A DNA stretch of 64,000 nucleotides from Paracamarosporium sp. OC-R06-R3 (taxonomy: Eukaryota > Ascomycota > Dothideomycetes > Pleosporales > Didymosphaeriaceae): NCBI GenBank assembly GCA_019828545.1, contig JACVRA010000189.1, positions 1 through 64,000 on the forward strand, written 5' to 3'. The translations under genes and the position numbers were made by a program. The notes below the pieces were generated by a model. That model did no database searches. It was not told the origin of the DNA and was given only the letters and a program-made list of their open reading frames with translations. Shown here in pieces: positions 44,947 through 57,262 of this stretch (position 1 is the stretch's first letter; each line of letters begins with the position of its first letter).

Positions 44947-47900
44947 TTAGCGACCCTTTCTCGCCACGTCGTTCAGAAAGCCCAGCAAAAATGTCTTGTC
45001 CACAGGACTCTTGCCGGCGCTGTCCGGTCCTGCTTTACCCTTGCCCTTTTCAACACCCACTCCAAGCTCCGAGATCGAAGCAGACGCAGGGCTATTCAAG
45101 CTACTGTCCATGATGATGCCAAAGCCATTGCTTTGAGGAAACGATGTTGGGGCGCTAGTCGGCGGAATCACGATGCTGGGCGGCATGGTTTCTCCAATAC
45201 TCGAGATACGCGATCGAGAGTTGAGCTGAGCAGGGCTGTCGGTCTGGCTTCCTGGAAGAGGGCTCACTGGACTGATAATGCCGGACATAAAGGTTTTGGG
45301 CGTCGGCGGTTGAGGTGAACGCGCTGGTGGGATAGGACTTGGGGCCGTTGGTGCTAGCGGAGACCTGGATGCTTGACTGAGCGTTGCAGAGGGTGGCGCA
45401 GACGGCTTGCCAAAAAGGGATAGTAGCGCATTCTTTTGATCTGCCGGTAGACTGTCTTTGCGGTCAAAGGTCGAAGAGACTTGGGCGAGCGGAGCTGGTG
45501 ATCGCGAGGCGGGAGCTGGCGCTGGAACAGCTTGGGGTTGTGGAGAACTTTGGGTCTTGAAAAGGTTCAGTAGCCCCTCTGCATGGCCCGAAGAGCTAGG
45601 GGCAGGTCCGTGGCTAGGCGGCTGTGGTGGCCGCTTCAAGATCTGTGGCTTAAAGGGTGCTGCAGAGGGCAACACTGTAGTCGGACTGGCATTAGAGCTT
45701 CGGCTTTGCTCTGCTGCTGGCGCAGTCGACCTCGGAACAGAGCTATCTCGTCTAAGAATTTGTTGCGGTACGAACATCTTCGGCTCTGGCTTTATCGTTG
45801 CAGGTGATGGGCCTCGCGAGGTTCCATTGAGAGGGTGGTGGGCATTCTTCTTCATAGTCTCAAAATCAGGCGCGTTGACGGGTCCACGAACGGTAGCCGT
45901 TGTTAAACCAGGCTTCTGTTGGACACCGAATGCGTTCAGCAGATTTGGCTTGGCACTCATATCCGGCATAGGTGGACCAGCCTCGTTCGAAGGTTTTATC
46001 CTCGCATGACCAGGAGTCGAGGGATAGGCAGACAGCTCTACTGGGAGCTCTGGCGTCTTTGCGGGCACGGGAGAGGCTGCTGTAATCGAAGGAGATCGGA
46101 AAAGATTTAGTAAAGAATCCTGGTGAGCATTTCTTGGTTTTGGCTGTACGGGCTCGAAATTTGCAACCGGCGGAGGTGATTGAAAAGCGGGTGGGCTCGG
46201 CTCGTAAGGACGGGCATTGTGCACAGGTGGCGGTGAGACAAAAGAGTCGGGTTGACTTTGAAAAGGTGGCGGTCTCGTCGCGATCGGAGTTGCCTGTGAG
46301 CTTTGAGGTTGCATTTGTGAGATAGGCGATGAAATGGCAGGCTTCTCGTTGATCTTGAATGCGTTCAACAGACCAAGGGTATGTGCCGTGAGCTTTGGCG
46401 GTGGAAGTTTCGAAGCTGGTGGGATAGCAGGGCCATGTGCGCCTGGAAACTGTGGTGGTTGCGTGAACTGCGGATCTCCGGTTCGCTGGTAAGGTGGTGG
46501 GGCCGACGGGTTGAATGATTGCTGAACATTTGGTGCGTGTGTCTGGAAGACGGGATCTGCCTGGCGGTGCGGAGGAGGTGGTGGTGGTGGTATGAATTGA
46601 TTCGGAGGCGGGGGGAACCCATTATGGGGCTGAGGGTGCATTTGATGATGATGTTGATGTTGCTGGCCATGGAAAGGCATTCCTTGTTGCTGGTGAAACG
46701 GAAACGGAGGTGGCGGTTGCATCTGACCAAGATGCGGTGGTCTTGGGTGGTGCTGGCCGTGGGGACTCTGTGGAGGCTGAGGAGTCGGCAGGAGCTGCTC
46801 GAACGGTGTCCTGGGGAGGTTGTCAAGAGGTGGGGCTGGTCTGTTGTTTCCGTGAAGCATCGCAAGCAGTGGATTTGGCGGCGGTTCCTGGACAGACTGA
46901 GATGCCTCCACTAGTTGAGGTTGGGACGGAAAGCCCATGCCTACACTAAGCAACCGCTTGAGCTCCGCGGCGGGGTCGGCTACTCCTTGTGTCTGCGCGA
47001 GCATGGAAACTTCGGGAAGTGTCTCGCTCGCACGATGATTCCTCCCTAAATTCGCAACCAAAGCCGCAAAGCCTTCGTCTTCGAGCATCTTTTCGGGCAC
47101 GGCAACCTCGTCAGCCGTTGTCTCGCCCAGGTCTGCTTCCAAGCCTTCTGTGTCCGTAACACCTGCAATCGGTTGCGGTGCCAAACTCGATCCAGCATGG
47201 GCCCTTTGCCTGTCCTGCTTCCTTTGGATCTTAATCCACGCCTTCAGAGGACCCAGGAAGGGCGCGACCATGTAGAAGCTATTATCCTTGATCAGATCCT
47301 GGCCGGTGCCTTGCGGGGCCTGGTTCTTGCGCTTGAGTGTCGGGAGATCGCTGAGCTTGTACCAGTCGATTTTCTATATTGGTTAGCAGTGCATCACGAA
47401 GGCAAGTTGTATTGACGCACCGAGATCTCCTTCCTTGTGCGCGGCTCAAAGTGCGTGTCCATAGGCACCCCGCGGAACACATACAGGAGCATGCTCTGCT
47501 CACGCATGTTGACGGGAATGCTCTTCATATCGCTTTCCGGCCGCACCAAGCCTGCATCCTTCAGGTCATAGCCCGTCTCCTCGTAGACTTCTCGTATAGC
47601 GCATTCGAGGTCGGGCTCGTCCTTGTTGATCTTGCCTCGCGGAAAACTCCATTTGGCGCCCTTTTTCCAGCCCTTGACCAGCACGGCGTGTGTCATATCG
47701 TCGTTGAGCATAATGGCGCCCCGCACAGGGACGCGCGTCTTGTACTGCAAGAAGTGCTGGAAGGCCTCGAGAAAGTGGTCCTCGGAGAAGCCAGCGAAGA
47801 GCGGGCAGTGCTGGAACATGCGCTGGGAGAAGACGCGCAGGTTCATGGACGGCAGGCGCGGGTCGAGCGGCCGGATGAAGTCTTCGTAGAACCATTGCGC

Positions 47901-48020
47901 CTCCTCAATCTGGAAGCAGATGCGCTCGACGGACTGGAGCTCTTCGTGGGGCAGGTTGACGATGAAGCGCACGCAAAGGTCGTCTAGCCAGTCAAGCAGG
48001 CTTTGGTTGGGGGATGTCAT
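44947..48020 (-). CDS. DCP2: mRNA decapping enzyme subunit 2
   Basis: Two exons (48020-47421, 47373-44947) encode 1008 residues. The N-terminal regulatory domain (LLDWLDDLCVRFIVNLPHEE, residues 8-27) binds DCP1. The Nudix domain follows, with the box GKINKDEPDLECAIREVYEE near residues 126-145 and its metal-binding glutamates. Box B (KIDWYKLSDLPTL) opens exon 2. The ~740-residue C-terminal tail is Pro/Gln/Ser-rich and disordered, with His-rich stretches. It carries a series of short leucine-rich motifs (LLNAF, LLNLF, LLSLF types) from residue ~534 to the end at ~994. DCP2 removes the m7G cap of mRNA in the cytosol and P-bodies. Confidence 0.97.
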
Positions 48021-48748
48021 GGTGAATCTGGCCGGTGTCGCGCAGCATGCCTAAGGGCAACGAGGGCCGGAAGACGTGTGGGGAGCTCGGCGGAGCTCTT
48101 GCGCCCAAAACAATGATGACGACGGCGCAGGCGGGCAAGAGAGCTGAGCGAGCGAGCGCAGATTTGGGCGGCAGGCTACGAGTCACACAGCCGCGCAAAG
48201 AATGTGAGAGAAATGAACACGTGAAGGCGTGCCGTGTTTGTGGTGAGGGAGGAATGCCTGTCATTGCATCGGGCAGCGCGACGTGCGAAAACTGTGGCGC
48301 AACTGTGGCGCTCGGTGTGTGGCGGTGCAGCTGCCCAGTAACGCGCCTGTGACGTCTTTCCGGCTGGAACATGTCGAGATCAGGGTCACGCCCATGCAAT
48401 CGCCCATGGCCAGCACACCGCCCGACACTTTTATTTAAGCGTTTCCGTCCCGTTCAGTTCTGTTCCGCAAACATCATCCCTCTATCTGTTGTACTCGCCC
48501 TGCTTGCTTACCTGCTATACATAGCGGCGACGCGCCCGTTTCAGAAATCCTGAGGAGGAGAGCCGCCCACCAACCACATCCACCTCAGGCATTGAGACAG
48601 CCGCGCAACGAGCCGCCCACCGTAACTGCTTGGCTTGGTGCTTGTTTTATATGTTAAATGGTTCTACCTTGATTGTTGCTCATCACATCCATTTTCACGC
48701 ATCGCACCGTCCGTCGCATTCCAGGAGAACGACAATAACACCGTAACC
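48021..48748. promoter_or_regulatory. Head-to-head region, DCP2 / DUF4112 gene
   Basis: 728 bp between divergent starts, GC-rich near DCP2. A plus-strand frame of about 105 codons (48035-48352) overlaps the DCP2 5' leader and has no domain; I treat it as chance. No specific site recognised. Confidence 0.4.
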
Positions 48749-49610
48749 ATGACGCAAGCCATCGCAAAATATGCCGCGAGGAAGATGCTCTCGAGCGAGA
48801 TGGACAAGTACAAGAGCAAGGCGCCTGCAGGCCAATATGTAAGTTGTCTCGTGTCATCTGAGTTCAGATGATAGCACCCACCTCCTGTCACGATATACGA
48901 GCTAACCGCATTAGGACCCCTTCTACGAAATGATTGAACACCCCAGGAAGCCCGGCAAGCTGAAGAAGGTCAAAAGACAAGTGCCAGCCTACATCCCAGA
49001 GCACGATGCCAACATTCTGGCTCGCGCCCGCAAGACCGCCTACAGGCTCGACTGCTGTCTCTTCAACTTGTTAGGCATCCGCTTCGGTTGGTCCTCCGTC
49101 ATTGGCATCATTCCCGCCGCTGGCGATGCTCTGGATTTCGCTTTCTCTTTCAATCTTGTCAGAAAAATGCGCAAGATTGATGGTGGCCTACCGAAAACTG
49201 TCCTTTCGATGATGATTATCAACATGATTGTCGACTTCGTCGTTGGTCTGATCCCCATTGTTGGCGATCTTGCAGACGCTGCAATCCGCGCCAACTCCAA
49301 AAACGTGCGTCTTCTTGAGGAGCACCTCGACAAGAAGTACAAGCCAAAGGAAGTCGAAGAAGCCGAGATCGAAGAAGCGAATAGAAACCACGGACGTCGC
49401 CGAAGACCTGCCACTGTCTACGAAGATTTCTCCGACGAAGAGATGGAGCGCGCCGGCATCATTCGAGACGGGCGTGACGAGGTCCGTCAGCCTGCTCGCG
49501 CATACTCTGGTCGTCGTGACAGAATTGTGGACGAAGAGATGGGCTACGGTCGCAACGACCGCCGTGACGATCGACCCAGCCGCAACAACACCAAGAGCAG
49601 TCGGCGCTAA
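48749..49610 (+). CDS. DUF4112 family membrane protein
   Basis: Two exons (48749-48838, 48915-49610) give 261 residues. The central region, RFGWSSVIGIIPAAGDALDF followed by a second GLIPIVGDLADAAIRANSKN, is the paired IP(x)GD signature of DUF4112, with two hydrophobic segments (SSVIGIIPAAGDALDFAFSF and MMIINMIVDFVVGLIPIVG). The C-terminal tail is very charged (Arg/Glu/Asp) and probably disordered. The family occurs in fungi and bacteria; its biochemical role is not established. It is head to head with DCP2. Confidence 0.88.
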
Positions 49611-49956
49611 AAGAATAGTGTTTTCCATTGTCTCTTTTGTTCCATGCACGTCGATTGTGTATCATCGTCATCGCTCCGCTAATACCCCAACTTGTAATAT
49701 ACCGGCTGTGCTGGCTTTGCTTTGTTCATTATGTGGATAGACTGGAAATCCTTCCGATAGTCCCAAGTAGAAAAATTCCTATGTATTAATACCCTACCAG
49801 CGTTCCTATATGTAATACATACTGCGTATCCATCCACCCACCAATTCACACGTGACCTTCATGCTCCTTAACCCTCAACCCATCAGCAACAACCCCACAC
49901 ACCACCTATAGCAACAACGCACCCACACAATTCCCCCTCCCCCCTCCTCTAACCCC
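49611..49956. other. Intergenic between convergent genes
   Basis: 346 bp of 3' flanks. The right part is C/A-rich low complexity. No gene. Confidence 0.4.
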
Positions 49957-51209
49957 TCATACCTCCACGACCAGCGCCTCCTCGCCTCGACTCTCCCGCC
50001 ACCGATTCGTCGCACTAACCATCTCGCTGCACCCCCGCAGTAGAAACGCCCATTTCGTCAAGAACCCCGCCGATATCTCCCAGCTGGACACCAGCCACGG
50101 GTCGCCCCACACCAACAGCCCGCGCGTCTCGCACTCGTCGAACCCGTCGTAGAGCCCGCCGCATATATCGTCGCAGAGATTGTCGGCGTCGAAGGCGCCT
50201 GGCACAAATAAATACATCAGTATCAGGACTTCCACTCTGCACTTCACTTCCACACAACACCTTCCAAAAAGGAAAAGGGGGAGAAGGAAAAAAGGGGGGG
50301 AATGTAAAGCAGAGAGCAAGGAGAGTAGACGCACCAGCCGCCACAATCAAATTATCTCTGAACACCGGACACGGCACGCTATCGATCCAGCTCTCATGCT
50401 GCACCCTCTTCTGCAGCGGGGTGGCTGCGAACGTCGGCGGCGGCGTCTGCGGCGGGTGGTGCAGGAGCGGGATGCGCAGCGCGGCTTGGCATTCGTAGGG
50501 CAGCGTTAGGCGGATGAGCAGCAGGTTCGTCAGGATGCCGCGGAGGGTGTTGTATTCTAGGCATTGCGTCTCGTTAGTATCCCATCCTATCTTGCTAGCA
50601 TCCAGTAGAGCAGGGAGAGGGAAAGAGAAAGGAAACCCACGGATCAGCGTTATTAGGTAGTGGTCTGGTGCGAGCGGGAAGTGGAGTGGGTGGAACGGTA
50701 GGATTGGATCTGGAGGCGCGTAGGAGGATGTCTGGAGTGTGTCGGAGGAGTCCAGGTACGGGAGTAAGGGAGTGAAAAGCTTGGGTTTTAGGGGGGATGT
50801 GAGCGAGGGCCATGGGAGAGAGGGCTTGTTGAGGTTGTGGTGCATGAGGGTGAGGAAGGGAGGGGTGGTGTGTATGTCATTATGGGGGCCGGAGGTGGGA
50901 AAATTGTTAGTTAGTTGAGGTCTTGGTGGTTTGTGTTCGGGTTGGGGAGGGAGGAACGCGGTAGATGCTAAGGCAAAGGCTGAGGAGAGGAGTGGGTCGT
51001 GGATGGGTGAGTGGGGTGCTGGAGCGAGACGGGAGGTGGCTTCTAAAGCTTTGCGTCGGCCTGTGGGGGGTCAGCTTGGTGCGCTGGGAGACATATGGAT
51101 GGCTTGATAGGTGGTGCGCACGCCATGCTCGTTGATGTAATCTGTTTTGCAGCTTCCGCCTCTCCTTGGCTGACGCTTTGCCTGTCCAGTCGTCGTTTGC
51201 ATTTCGTGC
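49957..51209 (-). CDS. bZIP transcription factor with DUF3425 domain (5' end unresolved)
   Basis: Three exons (51209-51122, 51060-50335, 50198-49957) form 351 codons. The first exon and the start of the second give a bZIP basic region, KASAKERRKLQNRLHQRAWR then RRKALEA, preceded by NDDWTG, the usual opening of DUF3425 bZIP proteins. The DUF3425 domain is seen in WDTNETQCLEYNTLRGILTN, SWIDSVPCPVFRDNLI and LLVWGDPWLVSSWEISAGFL near the end. No in-frame ATG exists between the acceptor-like CCAG at 51211 and the TAG at 51245, so the start codon must lie in a further upstream exon I could not place (one candidate is MYESLKL near 51270), or the 5' end is damaged. The second intron contains a long pyrimidine tract. 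Probably a nuclear regulator of stress or secondary metabolism (family inference). Confidence 0.8.
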
Positions 51210-51854
51210 CTGGTCATGATGAGCATCTTTCAGTGTATGTTTCTAGACCAGCTTGAGCGATTCATACATCTTGCAGTTGGGGCTTCTCAGCCACTAATAT
51301 CGGATGCTCGTTTCTAATTGGCATACTGTAGGTTGTCGTTCCGAGTCTACTCGTCCGTCAGACAGTGCACATAACTCGCCCTTGAATGTAGAAGGCAGTA
51401 TTTTGGAAACACCTGGGAGCCAAAGGGTCTTTGTATGCAGAGTGCTTACCCGGCTATACCTCATGTGGGTGTAGTCCTATAGGTTATCCCGATTTACGAT
51501 GGCGGATAGATGCGAGCTGCTTATGCGCTAACACTGTTTTCTCTCTAGCGTTCATGCTTAGCTTCCTACGCGCAAGCATCGTTTGGTACGAGCCAATCGG
51601 AGACAATCTGGGGTGCGGCAAAGCCTCCCTTACGACATAGACATGTGCAATTTTGAGGATGCGCAAACTCCGGTATTACCAGACCTAGTGGAGAGAAATG
51701 AGAATCTCGGCCGCGACGTTGGTCCGCTGAGCGACACTCTGATGTCGGGTAAGAGTATATAGGTGCTACTAGAGGATGCGCGGCAGGAGATGCACAGCAC
51801 GACTTCCGTTCATCACACTAAAACATTTTACAATATCCAATTCCAAAGCTCGAC
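51210..51854. other. Intergenic / possible first exon of the bZIP gene
   Basis: 645 bp between two divergent genes. It should include the missing first exon of the bZIP gene and the SDR promoter. No further feature recognised. Confidence 0.35.
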
Positions 51855-53022
51855 ATGAAGAACATCGAGGCGCGTCAAGATTTCAATCCTGCTAAGGAAA
51901 TTCCTTCTCTGGAAGGCAAAGTTCTCTTCATCACTGGTGGTATGCGCAAGAGCTTTCCATAGTCGAATCGTAACGATGCTAAGTAGCTTCAAGGAACAAA
52001 CGGTATAGGGGCTGAAACTGCTCGTACGCTGGCACCTCATGGGCCCTCACATATATACATCACTGGTCGGAACCGAAAGGCAGCAACTGCGCTCATCGAC
52101 GAGATCCAAGCCAAGCACCCATCGGTCGGTATGACGTTTGTTGAGGTGGACTTCACATCTTTGGCGGCGGTGAAGGAATGTTTAGGGGAGAGCTTCAAGC
52201 ACGATAGGCTGGATGTTTTGATGTGCACGGCGGGTATAATGACCAAGCCGCCGATACTAAGTACAGATGGTTATGGGTAAGTCATCGCCAGGTGTTCCAT
52301 GAAATTTACTAACTGTCTGGATAGTGAGTCTACTTGCACATGCTTCGACCTTGACCTCGACGTCAAATTTTGAGTCGCGTCTGAAATTTGCGCTGTATCA
52401 CCCTCTTTTTTTTACGTTTACTAATTCCAGCTGCACAGAAATCCAGTTCGCTGTAAACCACCTTGCGCACGCCATGGTAATCGACGTACTCCTACCGACC
52501 CTCCTCCGCACCGCCAGGATGCCAAACTCAGACGTCCGCATTCTCTCGACTACCTCCATGGGCTACATGTTTCACCCGAGCTGCGGCATCTCCTTCGAAG
52601 AACTCGACGCTCGCAATCCCATGTCTCGCTTCTTGTTAGGCGGCTGGGTCCGCTACGGCCACTCCAAACTCGCCAACATACTCTATCCCACAGAGCTCGC
52701 AAGACGCTACCCGGAAATAACGTCGATGTCGATACACCCCGGTGTCGTGGCAACAGATCTAATGTACGATCAGCCGTGGCACACAAGATGGTTCATATAC
52801 ATCACGTGTTATATGCAGGGCTTATTCCCTTTGACTCCACATCAAGGATGCTGGAATCAGGTGTACTGCGCCACGGTGGCGAAGAAGGAGGAATTGGTTA
52901 ACGGAGGGTTTTACTATCCTGTTGGACTGCATGCGCTTGACAAAATGGATAAGACTGCGAAAGATGAGAAGTTGGCGGGGAGACTGTGGGAGTGGACACA
53001 GGGTGTTTTAAAGACGTTCTAG
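51855..53022 (+). CDS. Short-chain dehydrogenase, retinol/protochlorophyllide reductase type
   Basis: Three exons (51855-51939, 51994-52276, 52431-53022) encode 319 residues. The second intron is 154 nt, unusually long for this window, with acceptor TTCCAG. The cofactor motif reads TGGTNGIG, the next signature is CTAGIM in place of NNAG, followed by VNHLAHAMV. The catalytic set is the Ser of LSTTS and YGHSK, then SIHPGVVATDL. These match SDRs that use NADP(H) on lipophilic or aromatic alcohols. It stands alone, away from the PKS cluster. The enzyme looks intact; the substrate is unknown. Confidence 0.9.
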
Positions 53023-55099
53023 GGGCATGATGGATGCTCAGAGGTAGACAGTTCGTGGGTATAGTACGCACCAATGGCTTTCTCTGCATCATTTGTATTT
53101 ATAATATTTATTTCAGCATGATTTCATATCATTCGAGTCGATCTAGGCCCGTCATCATCACCTTCTATACATTGAGTCCTACTGGGTACATCATGTTTAC
53201 CTTCATCATTATGAGAACACATCGTTCACAGTCTTTTTAGTTGTCTTCTTAGTATTTTTTTAGCCGTTAACACTCCTTCAATAACTTTTAAAGACCCTAG
53301 TCGAGTGACAATGCGCCATAATCTCAGGGGATAATGCACAAGGGAATTGTAGACCAAGTAGGAACTAGTTTTGGTTCGAGAATCGAGCTCCGGGTTTCGA
53401 GTCTTGAGTTTGACGGCTCTTCAATGCGAACAAGGTCGACGCGAGCTGGGCTTAAGAGAGTCGGTTTCCACACAACTGCTTTCGTCATTTCGTTATCCTA
53501 GGGCCTCGCACAAACCTGAATCTAGACTATCATTTTTCTGTTAGCTTTGAATAGCGATGGCCTCTTAAAGAAACGGAAGGTGACACTAGATCATAAAACG
53601 ACTACCGGAACGTGTCAGACCAACGAAACCCATCGAGTCCATAAGCATCAACGCTAGATCACAGCACATAGAGCCTGGCACGGCATACATGCATGTATTG
53701 GCTTTTTGGCCCGCGGTATTTCTTCGGGCTTGTCGCAAATGCTCATCAAGATAGATCAGAAAACAACCCAGTTCGTTCCCAAGTAGTCCAACCAAAACCA
53801 CACAAGTCGCAAGAAGGACCGGAAAGATCTACAAACTGATTGCAGGCTCTTTGCTTTATAAGGCTCAGACTATATACGTTCATACATCTGTTTCGAGACA
53901 GCATGTCGTGATATCAGTAGCGATGTAAAATAATTCCACCGAGCCAAGCCGCCGACGGGCTTAGGATATGCTCGCTATACGCAGTACTTTTCACCAAGAC
54001 TAGTTCACAACGTGACCCATTGCGCGATCTCAAACTTGCTCAGACCATGCACTTCGTGTTTTTCAGTATGTTCCCACCGAAAGGATGACAACGAGTCATG
54101 CAGTTTCCAAGGCCAAAATCATCCCACACTAAGAACGCGGCGCACTTTCCCCGCAGAAGATCTCCTCCCCGCATCCCCGTTCTGCCCCGTTTTAGCAGCG
54201 CCACTATCGCGCCTAGAACACGGTGGTCGGTCCGCATTCGCATGGAAAGAAAACACAAGATATTGGCGCCACGGACCGTGGCTTGCCAACTTCTTTTCGG
54301 CCCCTTTCGCACCCAGCTGTGAGACGTGCCATGCCAACGACCAAGACGCGATCGAGCGGGGAAGAACTCGGGCGGTGAAGCGTGCTGCGCGGAAGCATCG
54401 TCTCGAGGAGGTGCGTGGAAGCTTGGTGGCTGTGGCTTCTTCCCGATGACGCCCTCATCCGACGATTTTTCGATTATCGTCTTTCAGCCGTGGCCGCGGC
54501 CGGATCGCGATATCGCGAATTCATAGGTTTAGGAAGCATAACACCAGAATCGTAATTACTATTAGTGCAGTTCTTTAGAGTCTGGATTCCGAAGTGGATA
54601 TTGAGGTGCGCGCGATCTCTTACTACCAACACACCATTGACAACGAAGGCATCACGAGATTCAACCCCGGACTCCACAAATCTCCACTCATAGACTGATT
54701 CCTGTGCAAGGCTCCTGTGAGTGAGCAAAATACCTCACTATCTGGACCCCAATCCGTTTGGCTCCGATTCCAAGACAGACCATCCTACCCGGATTGAGGC
54801 ACAGCCGACCGATGGCATGCTAGCTCACGGGCTTCTGTATTCTTGGATAGTTTCTTGGTATCCAAAGAGCTGTTGAGCAGCCAATAGTGTAACACTACCA
54901 TCTGCATGGTACGATGTGTTTCCGGAACTAAGCTTAGACATTTTTTATCGATGCCCAAACCCTGGGGTATGGGGTATGACATGGAGACGCAAATATAAAT
55001 GACCGGCGTCTGCGCCTGTAGTAGAGACTCCAGAGCTGCATCATTCAGTAGATCAGTTCACATTCCATTGCAAGTCTTTTCACCATTGGAGGGCTCAAA
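53023..55099. other. Long intergenic stretch, no gene recognised
   Basis: About 2.1 kb. The first half is AT-rich. A GC-richer island at 54010-54450 has a 145-codon plus-strand frame and overlapping minus-strand frames, but no domain, splice chain or codon pattern that I can support. Promoter of the MFS gene lies at the right end. Confidence 0.4.
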
Positions 55100-56822
55100 A
55101 TGGCCAATACTATACAAAATGACAAGGCCGAAGTCTACATGCTAGAGCAGCAGACAACGAATGTCTCAGAGTTCCAGAAACCTGTGCCAATCGTCGAGAA
55201 GCGAGATTACTCGGGTGCCCATGAGGTTTGCAACTTAATCCACCTACCAGTTCATTTGCAGCTCACTGATATCTGTACGTAGAAAACCGACCCTCGTGAG
55301 ATTGCGCTGGTCAAGAAGTTGGACCGGTGGATTATGGTAAGTTGAGAACCCCCTTTTGAGATGAATGGTTGTCTCACTTCTTTAGCCCATGCTCTGGTCG
55401 ATGTATTGGCTCAACTACCTCGACCGCAATGCAATTGCACTTGCAAGGATTAACGACCTTGAGGAGGACCTCGGTCTCGACAGCACTCAGTACCAGACCT
55501 GTGTGTCCATCCTTTTCGTCGGTTATCTGCTTGGACAGATTCCATCCAACATGTTCTTGACGCGTACACGACCAAGTATGTTTCTATACCTTACATTAAT
55601 GCACTGGCACTTACCATCGTATAGGCCGATATATGGGCGTTGCAATGATGCTATGGGCCATTGTTAGCGCTTTAACGGCGGTCTCCAAGAATTTTACTGG
55701 GCTTCTCTTAACCCGCTTCTTTCTCGGAGTGACCGAAGCGCCCTACTACCCTGGAGCTGTCTATCTTCTTTCCATCTTCTATACCCGCAAAGAAGTCGCC
55801 ACACGCATCGCCATCTTGTACACAGGCAACATTCTCGCCACCGCTTTCGCTGGGCTCATCGCTGCAGGTATTTTCCATGGTTTGGATGACGTTGGAGGCA
55901 TCAGTGGCTGGAGATGGCTCTTTATCCTGCAAGGCGCCGTTACTTTTGTCATCGCCATTGTGGGGTTCTTCTTGCTCCCAGACTTTCCCCATAACACCAA
56001 ATGGCTGACGCCGGACGAGCGTGCTCTGGCCACGAACCGCATGGAGCTCGATACGGTTGGCAACCAAGGCGAGACCTCAACCTGGAGAGGCTTCAAACAG
56101 GCTGCGAAAGATCCGATGGTGTGGATCTTTGCATTCATGGCACACATGCAGTACGTAATGCCACGCATCCTCATGTGTTCTGCTGCTGATGTTATCTCTA
56201 GCCTGGCTGCAAACGGTTTCAAGAACTTTTTCCCTACGGTAGTGCAGACACTCGGCTTCAACGAGACAATCACTTTGGTTCTTACATGTCCACCCTATCT
56301 CATCGCCGGCGCTATTACCATCGCGGTATCTTGGAGCAGTGGCAAGTTCAACGAACGCACGTGGCACATAACCATCTCGAAGGCTGTGGCAACGATCGGT
56401 TTCGCGGCTGCATGTGGCACCATGAACATGGGTGGACGTTACGCCTCCATGGTGATCTTCACTATCGGCACATATGGCGTCAACTCACTCATTCTCGGGT
56501 GGTGTGGTAGTACGTGCGGCCAAACGAAGGAAAAGAAGGCTGTCGCCATTGGTATTGTGACAACAATTATGAATGCCTCTTTCATCTGGTAGGACGTCCT
56601 AATCGTCTTGTTTTGAAGAAATGGTGGGTTAACGTACAATGCAGGACTCCATATCTATGGCCGAAGAGTGATGGGCCGCGATACGTGATTGCGTTGAGTG
56701 CATCGGCTGGCTTCTCTGTCGCTACTGCAGCGCTTGCGTGGCTGGCGAAAATCATCATGATCAGGAGGAACAAGGCGCTAAGGGAGTCGGACGATGGAGC
56801 CACAGCGTTTTATGTCTACTGA
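55100..56822 (+). CDS. MFS transporter, DAL5/TNA1-type anion:cation symporter
   Basis: Six exons (55100-55225, 55283-55336, 55386-55575, 55625-56150, 56202-56588, 56645-56822) give 486 residues with about 12 membrane segments. The opening motif PREIALVKKLDRWIM, the TM1 segment WLNYLDRNAIALARI, GYLLGQIPSNM, and FFLGVTEAPYYPGAVYLLS are hallmarks of the allantoate/nicotinate/vitamin H permease family. TM5-6 carries GWRWLFILQG. These proteins import organic anions such as allantoate, nicotinate, pantothenate or short peptides by proton symport at the plasma membrane. The neighbour to the right is a secreted esterase facing it, so uptake of an extracellular hydrolysis product is conceivable. Confidence 0.93.
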
Positions 56823-57262
56823 GTATGGGTGCGCACTGCTGAACTGCACGAGTGACGATTACACGAACAGATGCAAGATTTGAACATCAGGATGAGAACA
56901 TACTTCGCCACGGTGCATAGGAAGGCGTGGCCCATAGAATTCGATATAAGGATTTTCCGAGATGTCTTAGCACCAACTCGTGTTCATGCCTTGATCAAAT
57001 CAACTTATAAAGTGATCATGTACTCACCTGCAAGCTGTAGCGCTCGTCTAACGTTGTCTATGGCTATATTCAGCATTATCCATAGTTGCGCGTCGGTAAG
57101 TGTTGGCTGCTGTTTTACGATCATCAGCCGCCTTCGAAGCTGACAGAAATACCGACGAATTAAAAATGCGATGCAGAGCATGTGCGTAAGCGCCGTAGAA
57201 CCAGGCAGAGAGAAGTCAGAAGCATCCACGGTCGTCGTAAAAATAGATTTATCGTTCAAGGT
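56823..57262. other. Intergenic between convergent genes
   Basis: 440 bp of 3' flanking sequence of the MFS and esterase genes. No exon or repeat recognised. Confidence 0.4.

Noticed and set aside
45458..47987. Plus-strand frames of 180-200 codons opposite DCP2
   Set aside because: They mirror the Nudix and proline-rich exons and lack any independent support.
54012..54449. Possible 145-codon gene in the 53-55 kb gap
   Set aside because: Frames are open on both strands in a GC-rich patch, with no domain, splice partner or conserved motif.
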